In this document: piece by piece, positions 24,788-30,858 of the stretch | Layout of the letters: every line of letters begins with the position of its first letter | How positions within the stretch are numbered: the stretch's first letter is position 1 | Notes under the pieces: model-generated | What the model was told of the DNA's origin: nothing | Seen by the model: the letters and a program-made list of their open reading frames with translations, nothing else | The model's database searches: none | Source: DYGX01 sp035325905 | GTDB taxonomy: Bacteria; Chloroflexota; Anaerolineae; Aggregatilineales; Aggregatilineaceae | NCBI GenBank assembly: GCA_035325905.1 | Contig: DAOKYY010000035.1 | Span: forward strand, 1 to 30,858 | DNA: 30,858 bases | Reading direction: 5' to 3' | Translations under genes and position numbers: made by a program

Positions 24788-24922
24788 GCGCCGCGCCCTT
24801 ATCCTCCCGCTGGCCCCCGCCACCTGACCCGCTGCAAAACCCCCAGGCGGCCCTTTCCGGCGGGCATGACGCCGCGTAAGCTGAATGTATTCTAAACGGT
24901 CGAGGCGCCTGGAGGTGACAGG

Positions 24923-25210
24923 ATGACGCTGACCGAGTTCCTGATTCTGCTGTTAATCGCGGGGGTGGTCGGGCTGATCGGCCAGTTGATTTCCGGTTTC
25001 TTTATCGGCGGCCTGTTTATCTCGATCATCGTCGGGTTTGTCGGCGCGCTGATTGGCGTGCGGCTGGCCGACGCGCTGGGCCTGCCGGAGTGGCTGGTGA
25101 TCACCGTCGGCGACGAATCGTTTCCGATCATCTGGTCAATCATCGGCGCGGCGATACTCGCGACGCTGGTCGGGCTGCTGATCCCTCGCCGCGAGCCGCC
25201 GGTAATCTGA
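24923..25210 (+). CDS. GlsB/YeaQ/YmgE-family (transglycosylase-associated) membrane protein
   Basis: 95 residues, three membrane helices: FLILLLIAGVVGLIGQLISG, then FIGGLFISIIVGFVGALIGV, then IIWSIIGAAILATLVGLLI. The glycine-rich second helix with GFVGALIG is the family hallmark. These small inner-membrane proteins are induced by envelope or acid stress in other bacteria; the biochemical role is unknown and the transglycosylase link is only historical. A perfect GGAGGTGACAGG leads into the ATG. It has its own terminator (25249-25275), so it is separable from the FemAB genes on both sides. Confidence 0.85.
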   Translation: MTLTEFLILLLIAGVVGLIGQLISGFFIGGLFISIIVGFVGALIGVRLADALGLPEWLVITVGDESFPIIWSIIGAAILATLVGLLIPRREPPVI

Positions 25211-25248
25211 GCCGGTTCGACACGCGCCGCTGGCATTGGGTACGATAG

Positions 25249-25275
25249 GGCCGCTGGTTCTCAGCGGTCCTTTTT
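25249..25275 (+). terminator. rho-independent terminator of the GlsB-like gene
   Basis: GGCCGCTG, a 5-nt loop and CAGCGGTC (one G-T pair), followed by CTTTTTG. It lies about 40 nt past the stop and 43 nt before the second FemAB gene. Confidence 0.8.
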
Positions 25276-25317
25276 GCGCCAGGGCCGCCTGCTACCCCGC
25301 ATCAGAGGACAGGCCAG

Positions 25318-26463
25318 ATGCCGACCCTTCGCGCCAGCATAGTGCTGGACCACCGGCGCGCGGACTGGAACGCCGCGCTGGAGCGCCTGCCCGCCGCCCA
25401 CGTGCTGCAAACCTGGGAATGGGGCGCCTTCAAGCAGCGCGAAACCGGCTGGTCGCCGGAGCGCCTGCTGTTCTTCGAGGCGGATCAGCCGGTCGCCGCC
25501 GCCTCGGTCCTGACGCGGCGCGCCGGTCCTGTGCGCGTCATGTACGTCCCTAAAGGTCCGGCGCTGGACTATGCGAACCCGGCCCATCTCGACGACGTGC
25601 TGGATCACCTGCAAGCCCTCGCCCGGCAGCGCCGCGCCCTGTGGCTGAAGATCGACCCGGACGCGATCGCCGGGACCGGCGTGCCCGGTGGGAGCGATCC
25701 CACCCGCCCGGCGCGCGAGAACCCGACCGGCCAGCGCGTGCTGGAGGCGCTGCGCGCGCGCGGCTGGCGGTTCAGCGCGTCGCAGGTACAGTTTCGCAAC
25801 ACCGTCACGCTCGACCTGACGCAGAGCGAAGAGGACTTGCTGGCCGCAATGAGCCAGGGCACGCGCCGCAAGATTCGCCAGGCAGGCAAGCACGGAGTCG
25901 CCGTGCGGATCGCCTCCGGCGGGGCGGATTTCGAGACGCTCTACCGCCTGTATCGCGTCACCGGCGAGCGCCAGGGCTTCCTGATTCGCCCGCCCGACTA
26001 TTATCGCGAGGCGTGGTCGCGCTTCATCGAGGCCGGGCTGGCGCAGGCGTTTCTGGCCGAATGGGAGGGCGCGCCGCTGGCGGGCCTGGTGCTGTTCCAC
26101 TTCGGCCCCAAAGCCTGGTACTTCTACGGCATGAGCAGCAACGACGAGCGCCAGCGGATGCCCACCTACCGGCTCCAATGGGAGGCGATCCGCTGGGCGA
26201 AGGCGCGCGGCTACGCGACGTACGATTTCTGGGGCGCGCCGGACACGTTCGACGACTCCGACCCGATGTGGGGCGTCTACCGCTTCAAGGACGGCTTCGG
26301 CGGAACAGTCGTGCGGCACATCGGCGCGTGGGACTACGCGCCGAACGCGGCGCTCTACGCGCTCTACGAGCGGGTGATGCCGCGCGTCCTCGGCGTGCTG
26401 CGGCGCGTGGCGCGGCCCGTGAGCGCGCAACCTCTCGGTGACGGGGCACGTATAGGGAAGTGA
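25318..26463 (+). CDS. FemAB-family aminoacyl/peptidyl transferase (copy 2)
   Basis: 381 residues, colinear with the gene at 23225: HVLQTWEWGAFKQRETGW at the start, MSQGTRRKIRQAGKHGVAVR before the second domain, WYFYGMSSNDERQRMPTYRL, IRWAKARGYATYDFWGAPD, and WGVYRFKDGFGGTVVRHIG. It is longer by an insertion around residues 120-142 (PGGSDPTRPARENPTGQRVL) and by a C-terminal tail. FDDSDPMWGVYRFK is the form seen in FemX-like proteins. The two copies may add successive residues of an interpeptide bridge, as FemX/FemA/FemB do in staphylococci; that is analogy. GAGGACAGG precedes the ATG. A terminator just upstream implies a separate promoter that I could not identify. Confidence 0.88.
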   Translation: MPTLRASIVLDHRRADWNAALERLPAAHVLQTWEWGAFKQRETGWSPERLLFFEADQPVAAASVLTRRAGPVRVMYVPKGPALDYANPAHLDDVLDHLQALARQRRALWLKIDPDAIAGTGVPGGSDPTRPARENPTGQRVLEALRARGWRFSASQVQFRNTVTLDLTQSEEDLLAAMSQGTRRKIRQAGKHGVAVRIASGGADFETLYRLYRVTGERQGFLIRPPDYYREAWSRFIEAGLAQAFLAEWEGAPLAGLVLFHFGPKAWYFYGMSSNDERQRMPTYRLQWEAIRWAKARGYATYDFWGAPDTFDDSDPMWGVYRFKDGFGGTVVRHIGAWDYAPNAALYALYERVMPRVLGVLRRVARPVSAQPLGDGARIGK

Positions 26464-26496
26464 GACCGAACCGCTCGCGAGAGGAGATGTGCTGGT

Positions 26497-26661
26497 ATGA
26501 GCCTGATGCGCGCAATTGTCTGCTTGCTGCTGCCCCCGCTGGCCGTGATCGACCGGGGCTGCGGGACCGTTCTGATCGTCACGGCGCTGACAATCGCCGG
26601 CTGGGTGCCCGGCGTGATCGCGGCGCTGGTCCTGAACTACATCGCGGAAAACGAACGCTAA
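26497..26661 (+). CDS. Pmp3/YqaE-family small membrane protein
   Basis: 54 residues, too short for many gene finders. Two hydrophobic helices: IVCLLLPPLAVIDRGCGTVL and TIAGWVPGVIAALVLNYI. The LLPPLAV-x3-RGCG ... LT-x-GW-PG-I-A signature is that of the Pmp3/UPF0057 (stress response/YqaE) family, whose members affect membrane potential and salt or cold tolerance in yeast and plants. GAGGAG lies about 10 nt before the ATG. It starts 33 nt after the second FemAB gene, probably on the same transcript. Like the GlsB-type gene nearby, it is a tiny membrane stress protein. Confidence 0.85.
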   Translation: MSLMRAIVCLLLPPLAVIDRGCGTVLIVTALTIAGWVPGVIAALVLNYIAENER

Positions 26662-26683
26662 GACAGCCGGCCAACAGCGCGGA

Positions 26684-26728
26684 TTTTGCTGCTCTTCGCT
26701 GCCTTTAGCTGTTTTCGCTGCTTTTCCC
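26684..26728. repeat. degenerate short tandem repeat
   Basis: Four to five imperfect units of about 10 nt (TTTTGCTGC, TCTTCGCTGC, CTTTAGCTG, TTTTCGCTGC) fill the gap between the Pmp3-type gene and the converging gene ending at 26729. There is no hairpin, so a terminator is not obvious. Confidence 0.55.
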
Positions 26729-27241
26729 TCAGACCGGGTGATGCATCCGTACCGCGTCCCGATAGACAAACACCAGCGGCGCCTGCTGGATCATGGCCGT
26801 CTGCGGCTCGAACAACGGGAAGAAAGCGACATCTGTCATGCCGATAAACTGCGCCTTCGTCGAGGCGATGAAATCGTGCACGCGGTCCTCGGTGCCGAGA
26901 TGCGCCTTGCCCTGCACGACATAGTGCGACGTGTAGATCGCCAGCGGCTCGCCGCGCGGCAGCAGGCCGGTTTCCTCCTGGCTGAGCATCTGATCGAAGG
27001 CGATGGCGTGACACTGATCCTTGCGCGCGTATAGCTCCGGCAGCGACATGCTGGCCGCCGGGTTGCCGCGCTCCAGCCCCCGCACCGACGCCCGGTAAAG
27101 CGTCAGAATGGGCTTGATTTCGTCGTTGAGAAACGTCTGCATCAGGCCGATGCTGTGCAGCGTGCAGCGCACCTCGAACCCGGGCAGCAGCACCGTCGCC
27201 GGGTTCTGCTTGATCAGCGAGCTTTGATCGAAGTAACTCAT
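26729..27241 (-). CDS. hypothetical protein
   Basis: 170 residues, no family recognised. The sequence is soluble and mixed alpha/beta. Notable stretches are VLLPGFEVRCTLHSIGLMQT, the repeated ability-to-strand pattern EPLAIYTSHYVVQGKAHLGT (substrate-channel-like beta hairpins), and PLVFVYRDAVRMHHPV at the end. It reads like a protein whose half resembles LIPGFEVSG-type pilus or regulatory 'DUF' proteins, but that is only an impression. ATG at 27241 has GAGGAG 10 nt upstream and a -10-like TACAAT about 60 nt upstream, so it is a single-gene unit converging on the Pmp3-type gene. Confidence 0.7.
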   Translation of the reverse strand: MSYFDQSSLIKQNPATVLLPGFEVRCTLHSIGLMQTFLNDEIKPILTLYRASVRGLERGNPAASMSLPELYARKDQCHAIAFDQMLSQEETGLLPRGEPLAIYTSHYVVQGKAHLGTEDRVHDFIASTKAQFIGMTDVAFFPLFEPQTAMIQQAPLVFVYRDAVRMHHPV

Positions 27242-27301
27242 GCGCCCCCACTCCTCGTCCGCGCCGGCGGGAAACCGGTTTGTCCTCCTCGGTTGAACTC
27301 C

Positions 27302-27330
27302 ATTGTAGTCGAATCAGCGCGCGAGGAAAC
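27302..27330 (-). promoter_or_regulatory. possible promoter of the 170-aa gene
   Basis: Minus strand TACAAT with GTTTCC 17 nt upstream; good -10, weak -35. Confidence 0.4.
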
Positions 27331-27363
27331 TCGCCACCAGCGAGCGGAGGGGCGATTCGCCCG

Positions 27364-27392
27364 TTGGGCGCGGCGGGGCCGGACGCTATAAT
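27364..27392 (+). promoter_or_regulatory. sigma-70-type promoter of the VPS62-like operon
   Basis: TTGGGC, 17-nt spacer, perfect TATAAT. Predicted start near 27399, so the leader would be about 155 nt and would contain the whole inverted-repeat element. Confidence 0.65.
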
Positions 27393-27405
27393 GAAACTAG
27401 CAGTC

Positions 27406-27523
27406 AGCGATTAGCCGTTAGCGGTTAGCGAAGTCAAGATCGGCGTGGTCGACGCCGATGTTCGCTGGCCGAAACGACAGCGGCAAGTTCTGGTCTGTCG
27501 CTTCTGGCTAATCGCTAACCGCT
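27406..27523. repeat. composite inverted-repeat element in a leader region
   Basis: The right arm at 27506-27523 is GGCTAATCGCTAACCGCT. The left side holds two partly overlapping complements: AGCGATTAGCC at 27406-27416 (complement of 27506-27516) and AGCGGTTAGCGA at 27420-27431 (complement of 27512-27523). The loop between is about 75-90 nt. The direct units GTTAGC and GGTTAGC also recur on the left. Two mutually exclusive pairings are therefore possible in RNA. Confidence 0.65.
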
Positions 27524-27556
27524 GTTTTTCAGCCACGCGCCTCAAGGGATCGTTCG

Positions 27557-28003
27557 ATGCTGCGACGCAAACGCCGCCCGTTTGGAGTCACCGCCATCGC
27601 GCTGCTGCTGCTGATCAACGGCGTCATCGCGCTGGCGCAGAGCGGCACGCGGCTGTACGAACTGTATGAAGAACGGCTGGGCCTGACCGAGCCGGGTCTG
27701 CTCGACGAGCTAGCCGCAGCGACCGAGGACTGGACCGCGCGCGACTGGGCGACGGTGCCCTTCACGATCTCCGGGATCGTCCTGGCGTGGGGGATGCTGA
27801 CGCTGCATCCGCGCGCCTGGCTGGCGACGATGGCCCTGCAAGCGATCTACCTGGTCATTCACCTCTACGATTATTTCAACGGCGCGCCGCGCACGGTCGG
27901 CCTGGTCATCATCCTGGCGACGGTGTTTTACCTCAACTTGGCCGACGTGCGGCTGGCGTTTCGCAGCGCGTCGATCTCTGCCCGAAACGCGACCGCCCGA
28001 TGA
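27557..28003 (+). CDS. small integral membrane protein
   Basis: 148 residues. Four predicted membrane segments: ITAIALLLLINGVIALAQ-like start (about 11-28), VPFTISGIVLAWGMLTLH, WLATMALQAIYLVIHLYDYF, and TVGLVIILATVFYLNLADVR. An acidic extracytoplasmic loop (EERLGLTEPGLLDELAAATE) follows the first helix. No family recognised beyond a general resemblance to small DoxX-like or DUF2127-like membrane proteins. AAGGGA lies 8 nt before the ATG. The TGA overlaps the ATG of the next gene. First gene of the operon. Confidence 0.75.
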   Translation: MLRRKRRPFGVTAIALLLLINGVIALAQSGTRLYELYEERLGLTEPGLLDELAAATEDWTARDWATVPFTISGIVLAWGMLTLHPRAWLATMALQAIYLVIHLYDYFNGAPRTVGLVIILATVFYLNLADVRLAFRSASISARNATAR

Positions 28004-29817
28004 GCGATCCATCCCGCGACGACCTGACGCTGCTGCGGCAGTACGAGCCGCTGATCCGCTACACCAGCGGCGAGCACTTCTTCCCGATGGACGTGGCGCG
28101 CTACGTCGCGCGCAGCGCGCTGTGGTTTCGCCCGGAGCGCGCCGCCGCCGTCGAGGCGATCCCGCGTGGCAACCTGGAAATCGACCGGCTGGGTCTGCCG
28201 CTACCCTACGACGACACGCGCGGCATCCACTTTCTCCAGTTCGCCGAGCCGCTGGCCGGACGCGCGCTCCAGCATGTCATTGACCGGCGCGGGCGAACTC
28301 GCTTTCGCGGGCGCGGGCGGCTGGCGCGGGTCGGGCTGGTCGCGCGGCTGGTGGACGCCTTCTTCACGGTGTCGCTCTGGCTGCGTGGGACGGTTCCGGG
28401 CGGGACCGCCGCCGCCGCCGAGGTCGCCTACGGTGAGATGATGGCCGAGCGCGAAGCCTACCCCTATTATGGCCGCGTGCTTCGCCAGGAGCATTATGTT
28501 ATCCTGCATTACCTGTTCTTCTATTGCATGAACGACTGGCGCTCGTCGTTTCACGGCGTGAACGACCACGAGGCCGACTGGGAACAGGTCGTGATCTACC
28601 TTGAAGACTGCGAGGGAAGCGATCTGCGCCCGATCTGGATCGCGTGCGCCGCGCACGACGATCACGGCGACGACCGCCGCCGCCACTGGGACGACCCGGA
28701 GGTCGAGAAGGTCGCCGGGCACCCGGTGATCTACGCGGGGGCGGGATCGCACGCCAGCTATTTCATCCGTGGCGAGTACCTGGTCAAGGTGCGCCTGTCG
28801 GTCTTCCGTCCGCTGCTGCGCACGCTCGAAACCGCGCTGCGTTTCTGGCGCGTCACGCTGCGCCAGGGCGACCCGGACGAACAGCCCCCGGCGCTCACCG
28901 ATCTGTTCGGCATCCCGTTCGTCGATTACGCGCGCGGCGACGGCGTCAGCATCGGCCCGACCGGCGACCAGAGCTGGACGCCGATCCTGCTCGACCCTGT
29001 CCCGGCCTGGATTGAGCGCTATCGCGGGCTGTGGGGCTTCTTCGCGCAGGACCCGGTCTCCGGCGAGAACGCGCCCGCCGGGCCGAAGTTCAACCGCGAC
29101 GGCACGGTCCGGCGCGCGTGGCACAACCCGCTCGGCTGGAGCGGCTTGCAGAAGGTCGCGCCGGATAGCTGCATCGACGAGGCGCTGCGCCAGCGGCTGG
29201 ACACGCTGCGCGCGGCGCAGACCGCCGATCGCGAGGCCGCCGCCGCGCAGCACGCCGCACTCGTCCCGCTGCACGCCGAGATGCGCGCGCTCGATCAGCA
29301 GCCGCAGCTGGCCGAGGCGCACCAGCGCGCGTGGGCCGCCACGCAGGAAAAAGAGCGCGCCCTGCTGAAGCTGACGGATCGCATCGCCGAGCGCGACGAA
29401 GTGATCCATGCGCTGGAGCGGCGTCTGGCGGCGGTCGAGGCTGGCGATCGCGGCCCGCTGCGCGATCACCTCGTCCACCCCGACCGCCCGCAAACCGAGC
29501 ACGAAATCCGCGTCGGCGCGTGGGCCGAAAGCTGGGCCGCGTTCAGCGTCGGGCTGCTGCTGGTCGGCTTCGTCGCGCTCTATCTGACCGAGGGCTACCG
29601 GCTGGTCGGTCTGGGGCTGCTGATCGGGCTATTCGCGCTGATCGAAGCGGTCTTCCAGCGCCGGCTGGAATCGCTGATCGTGCGCGTGACGCTGGGGCTG
29701 AGCCTGTTCGCCAGCCTGGTGCTGATCTACGATTATTTCTGGGAGATCGTGATCGCGGCGGTGTTCGCCGTCGCGCTGATCATCATCGCGGATAACCTGC
29801 GCGAGTTGCGCGAATAG
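28000..29817 (+). CDS. VPS62-like domain protein with coiled coil and C-terminal membrane helices
   Basis: 605 residues. The central part (about 165-260) has the marks of the VPS62/DUF946 group: YLFFYCMNDW, then NDHEADWEQVVIYL (188-201), CAAHDDHGDD, and HPVIYAGAGSHASYF (241-255). VPS62 itself is a fungal vacuolar-sorting factor; the bacterial homologues are uncharacterised, and the conserved H/E/D/H set looks like a possible metal or catalytic site. After it come a charged coiled coil (about 395-480) and four membrane helices (505-600). The ATG at 28000 overlaps the previous stop (ATGA), which sets the start; the frame is open further back to 27787 but only as a shadow. Confidence 0.8.
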   Translation: MSDPSRDDLTLLRQYEPLIRYTSGEHFFPMDVARYVARSALWFRPERAAAVEAIPRGNLEIDRLGLPLPYDDTRGIHFLQFAEPLAGRALQHVIDRRGRTRFRGRGRLARVGLVARLVDAFFTVSLWLRGTVPGGTAAAAEVAYGEMMAEREAYPYYGRVLRQEHYVILHYLFFYCMNDWRSSFHGVNDHEADWEQVVIYLEDCEGSDLRPIWIACAAHDDHGDDRRRHWDDPEVEKVAGHPVIYAGAGSHASYFIRGEYLVKVRLSVFRPLLRTLETALRFWRVTLRQGDPDEQPPALTDLFGIPFVDYARGDGVSIGPTGDQSWTPILLDPVPAWIERYRGLWGFFAQDPVSGENAPAGPKFNRDGTVRRAWHNPLGWSGLQKVAPDSCIDEALRQRLDTLRAAQTADREAAAAQHAALVPLHAEMRALDQQPQLAEAHQRAWAATQEKERALLKLTDRIAERDEVIHALERRLAAVEAGDRGPLRDHLVHPDRPQTEHEIRVGAWAESWAAFSVGLLLVGFVALYLTEGYRLVGLGLLIGLFALIEAVFQRRLESLIVRVTLGLSLFASLVLIYDYFWEIVIAAVFAVALIIIADNLRELRE

Positions 29818-29829
29818 GGGACGGCGAGC

Positions 29830-30216
29830 GTGTCCACCTCACTCGGAGTGCTGATCGCGCTGGTCGTGGCGGCCAGCGCCGTGCTGTTTGGCCGCGCGTT
29901 GCGCCAGGAGCGCGCTCAGGTGCGCAATCGCGGCGTGAACCAGGCGTCGGGCGTCACGTGGGCGCGCGCGGGGGCGCACGCCGCTCTGCTGCTGCTGAAG
30001 TTCGGCGGGATGGCCTATCTGTTGGCGACGTTCTACGCCTTCTATATGTTCGAGCGCGTCTGCGCCCGCGAGGACTGGACGCGCGCCGCCTACGAGCGCG
30101 GAACGTTCGTCGAGCACATCGCCGACGCGCTGCGCTGGCCGCTCTATCTCGAAGGCGATCCGCCATGCAGCAACGTGATCTCCGCGCCGGTCGAGCCGGA
30201 CGAATTCAGCCGATGA
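29830..30216 (+). CDS. small membrane protein
   Basis: 128 residues from a GTG at 29830, 12 nt after the VPS62-like gene. Two membrane segments: SLGVLIALVVAASAVLFGRA and AALLLLKFGGMAYLLATFYA, with a basic loop between. The C-terminal 60 residues contain two cysteines (ERVCARED and PPCSNV) and look extracytoplasmic or membrane-peripheral. No family recognised. As the third gene of an operon of membrane proteins, it may be a partner of the VPS62-like protein. That is inference from order only. Confidence 0.7.
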   Translation: MSTSLGVLIALVVAASAVLFGRALRQERAQVRNRGVNQASGVTWARAGAHAALLLLKFGGMAYLLATFYAFYMFERVCAREDWTRAAYERGTFVEHIADALRWPLYLEGDPPCSNVISAPVEPDEFSR

Positions 30217-30223
30217 TCCGGAA

Positions 30224-30252
30224 TTGTGGCAAACGGTATAGACATATATAAT
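30224..30252 (+). promoter_or_regulatory. promoter of the lower-GC membrane protein gene
   Basis: TTGTGG, 17-nt spacer, perfect TATAAT; predicted start near 30259, leader about 40 nt. Confidence 0.65.
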
Positions 30253-30297
30253 AGTTGCAGTCCAGTCAATTTTTGCTCTGACAGTTGAGAGGTCCTG

Positions 30298-30858
<561 letters not shown>

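Larger units (their letters stand above)
27242..27556. other. divergent intergenic region
   Basis: 315 nt without a gene. It contains a weak minus-strand promoter (27302-27330), a good plus-strand promoter (27364-27392) and, in the leader of the plus-strand operon, a composite inverted-repeat element (27406-27523). Confidence 0.6.

Noticed and set aside
27406..27523. CRISPR-like array
   Set aside because: The repeat units are short, irregular and inverted, with no regular spacers and no cas genes nearby.

Overview
The window is GC-rich, densely packed bacterial chromosome. Nearly all of it reads on the minus strand from about 23 kb down to position 1, and on the plus strand from about 23.2 kb to the end. 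The best guess for the source is a member of the phylum Chloroflexota, class Anaerolineae or close to it. This is inference from the split atp and nuo clusters, the tandem nuoM genes, the paired FemAB-type transferases and the many small lineage-type hypothetical genes. No rRNA or other marker gene is present to prove it, and no tRNA, rRNA, CRISPR array or insertion sequence was recognised.

Layout, left to right. (1) 1-830: a small-protein/HNH-nuclease pair with its own promoter, followed by the first codons of another gene. (2) 830-4670: one minus-strand operon with a good promoter at 4638-4666. It runs GT2 glycosyltransferase, undecaprenyl-phosphate sugar phosphotransferase, MazG-like pyrophosphohydrolase, LOG-family protein and a hypothetical, mostly with overlapping ends. 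This is a surface-polysaccharide initiation module with nucleotide housekeeping behind it. (3) 4768-6793: murE with an overlapping unknown gene. (4) 6995-7942: an aldo/keto reductase bounded by two hairpin terminators. (5) 8053-10930: the membrane half of ATP synthase (duplicated AtpI/AtpZ-like protein, a, c and a b-delta fusion) behind a near-consensus promoter. The F1 genes are not next to it. (6) 11116-13031: a tandem thioredoxin and three small genes, one of 55 codons.

(7) 13134-22972: the membrane arm of respiratory complex I, in transcription order nuoA, terminator, nuoH, nuoJ, nuoK, nuoL, nuoM, a second nuoM, nuoN. The second NuoM and a NuoL whose lateral helix is about 29 residues longer than usual match the '2M' type of complex I. 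The peripheral-arm genes B-G and I are absent here.

(8) 23225-27241: two FemAB-family transferases interleaved with a GNAT acetyltransferase, a GlsB/YeaQ-type membrane protein and a 54-aa Pmp3/YqaE protein, then an unknown minus-strand gene. (9) 27364-30216: a promoter, an inverted-repeat element and a three-gene operon of membrane proteins, the middle one carrying a VPS62-like domain. (10) 30224-30858: a lower-GC segment with a TATAAT promoter and the start of a multi-spanning (GT39-like) protein. Its reading frame contains a 21-unit GA dinucleotide tract, a candidate phase-variation switch.

Functionally the window couples proton pumping (complex I membrane arm) with proton use (F0), plus cell-envelope assembly (murE, FemAB pair, sugar phosphotransferase, GT2). 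The most unusual points are the 2M-type complex I with its additional insertions, the b-delta fusion split from F1, the duplicated AtpI-like protein, the DHp-only protein and the GA-repeat gene.
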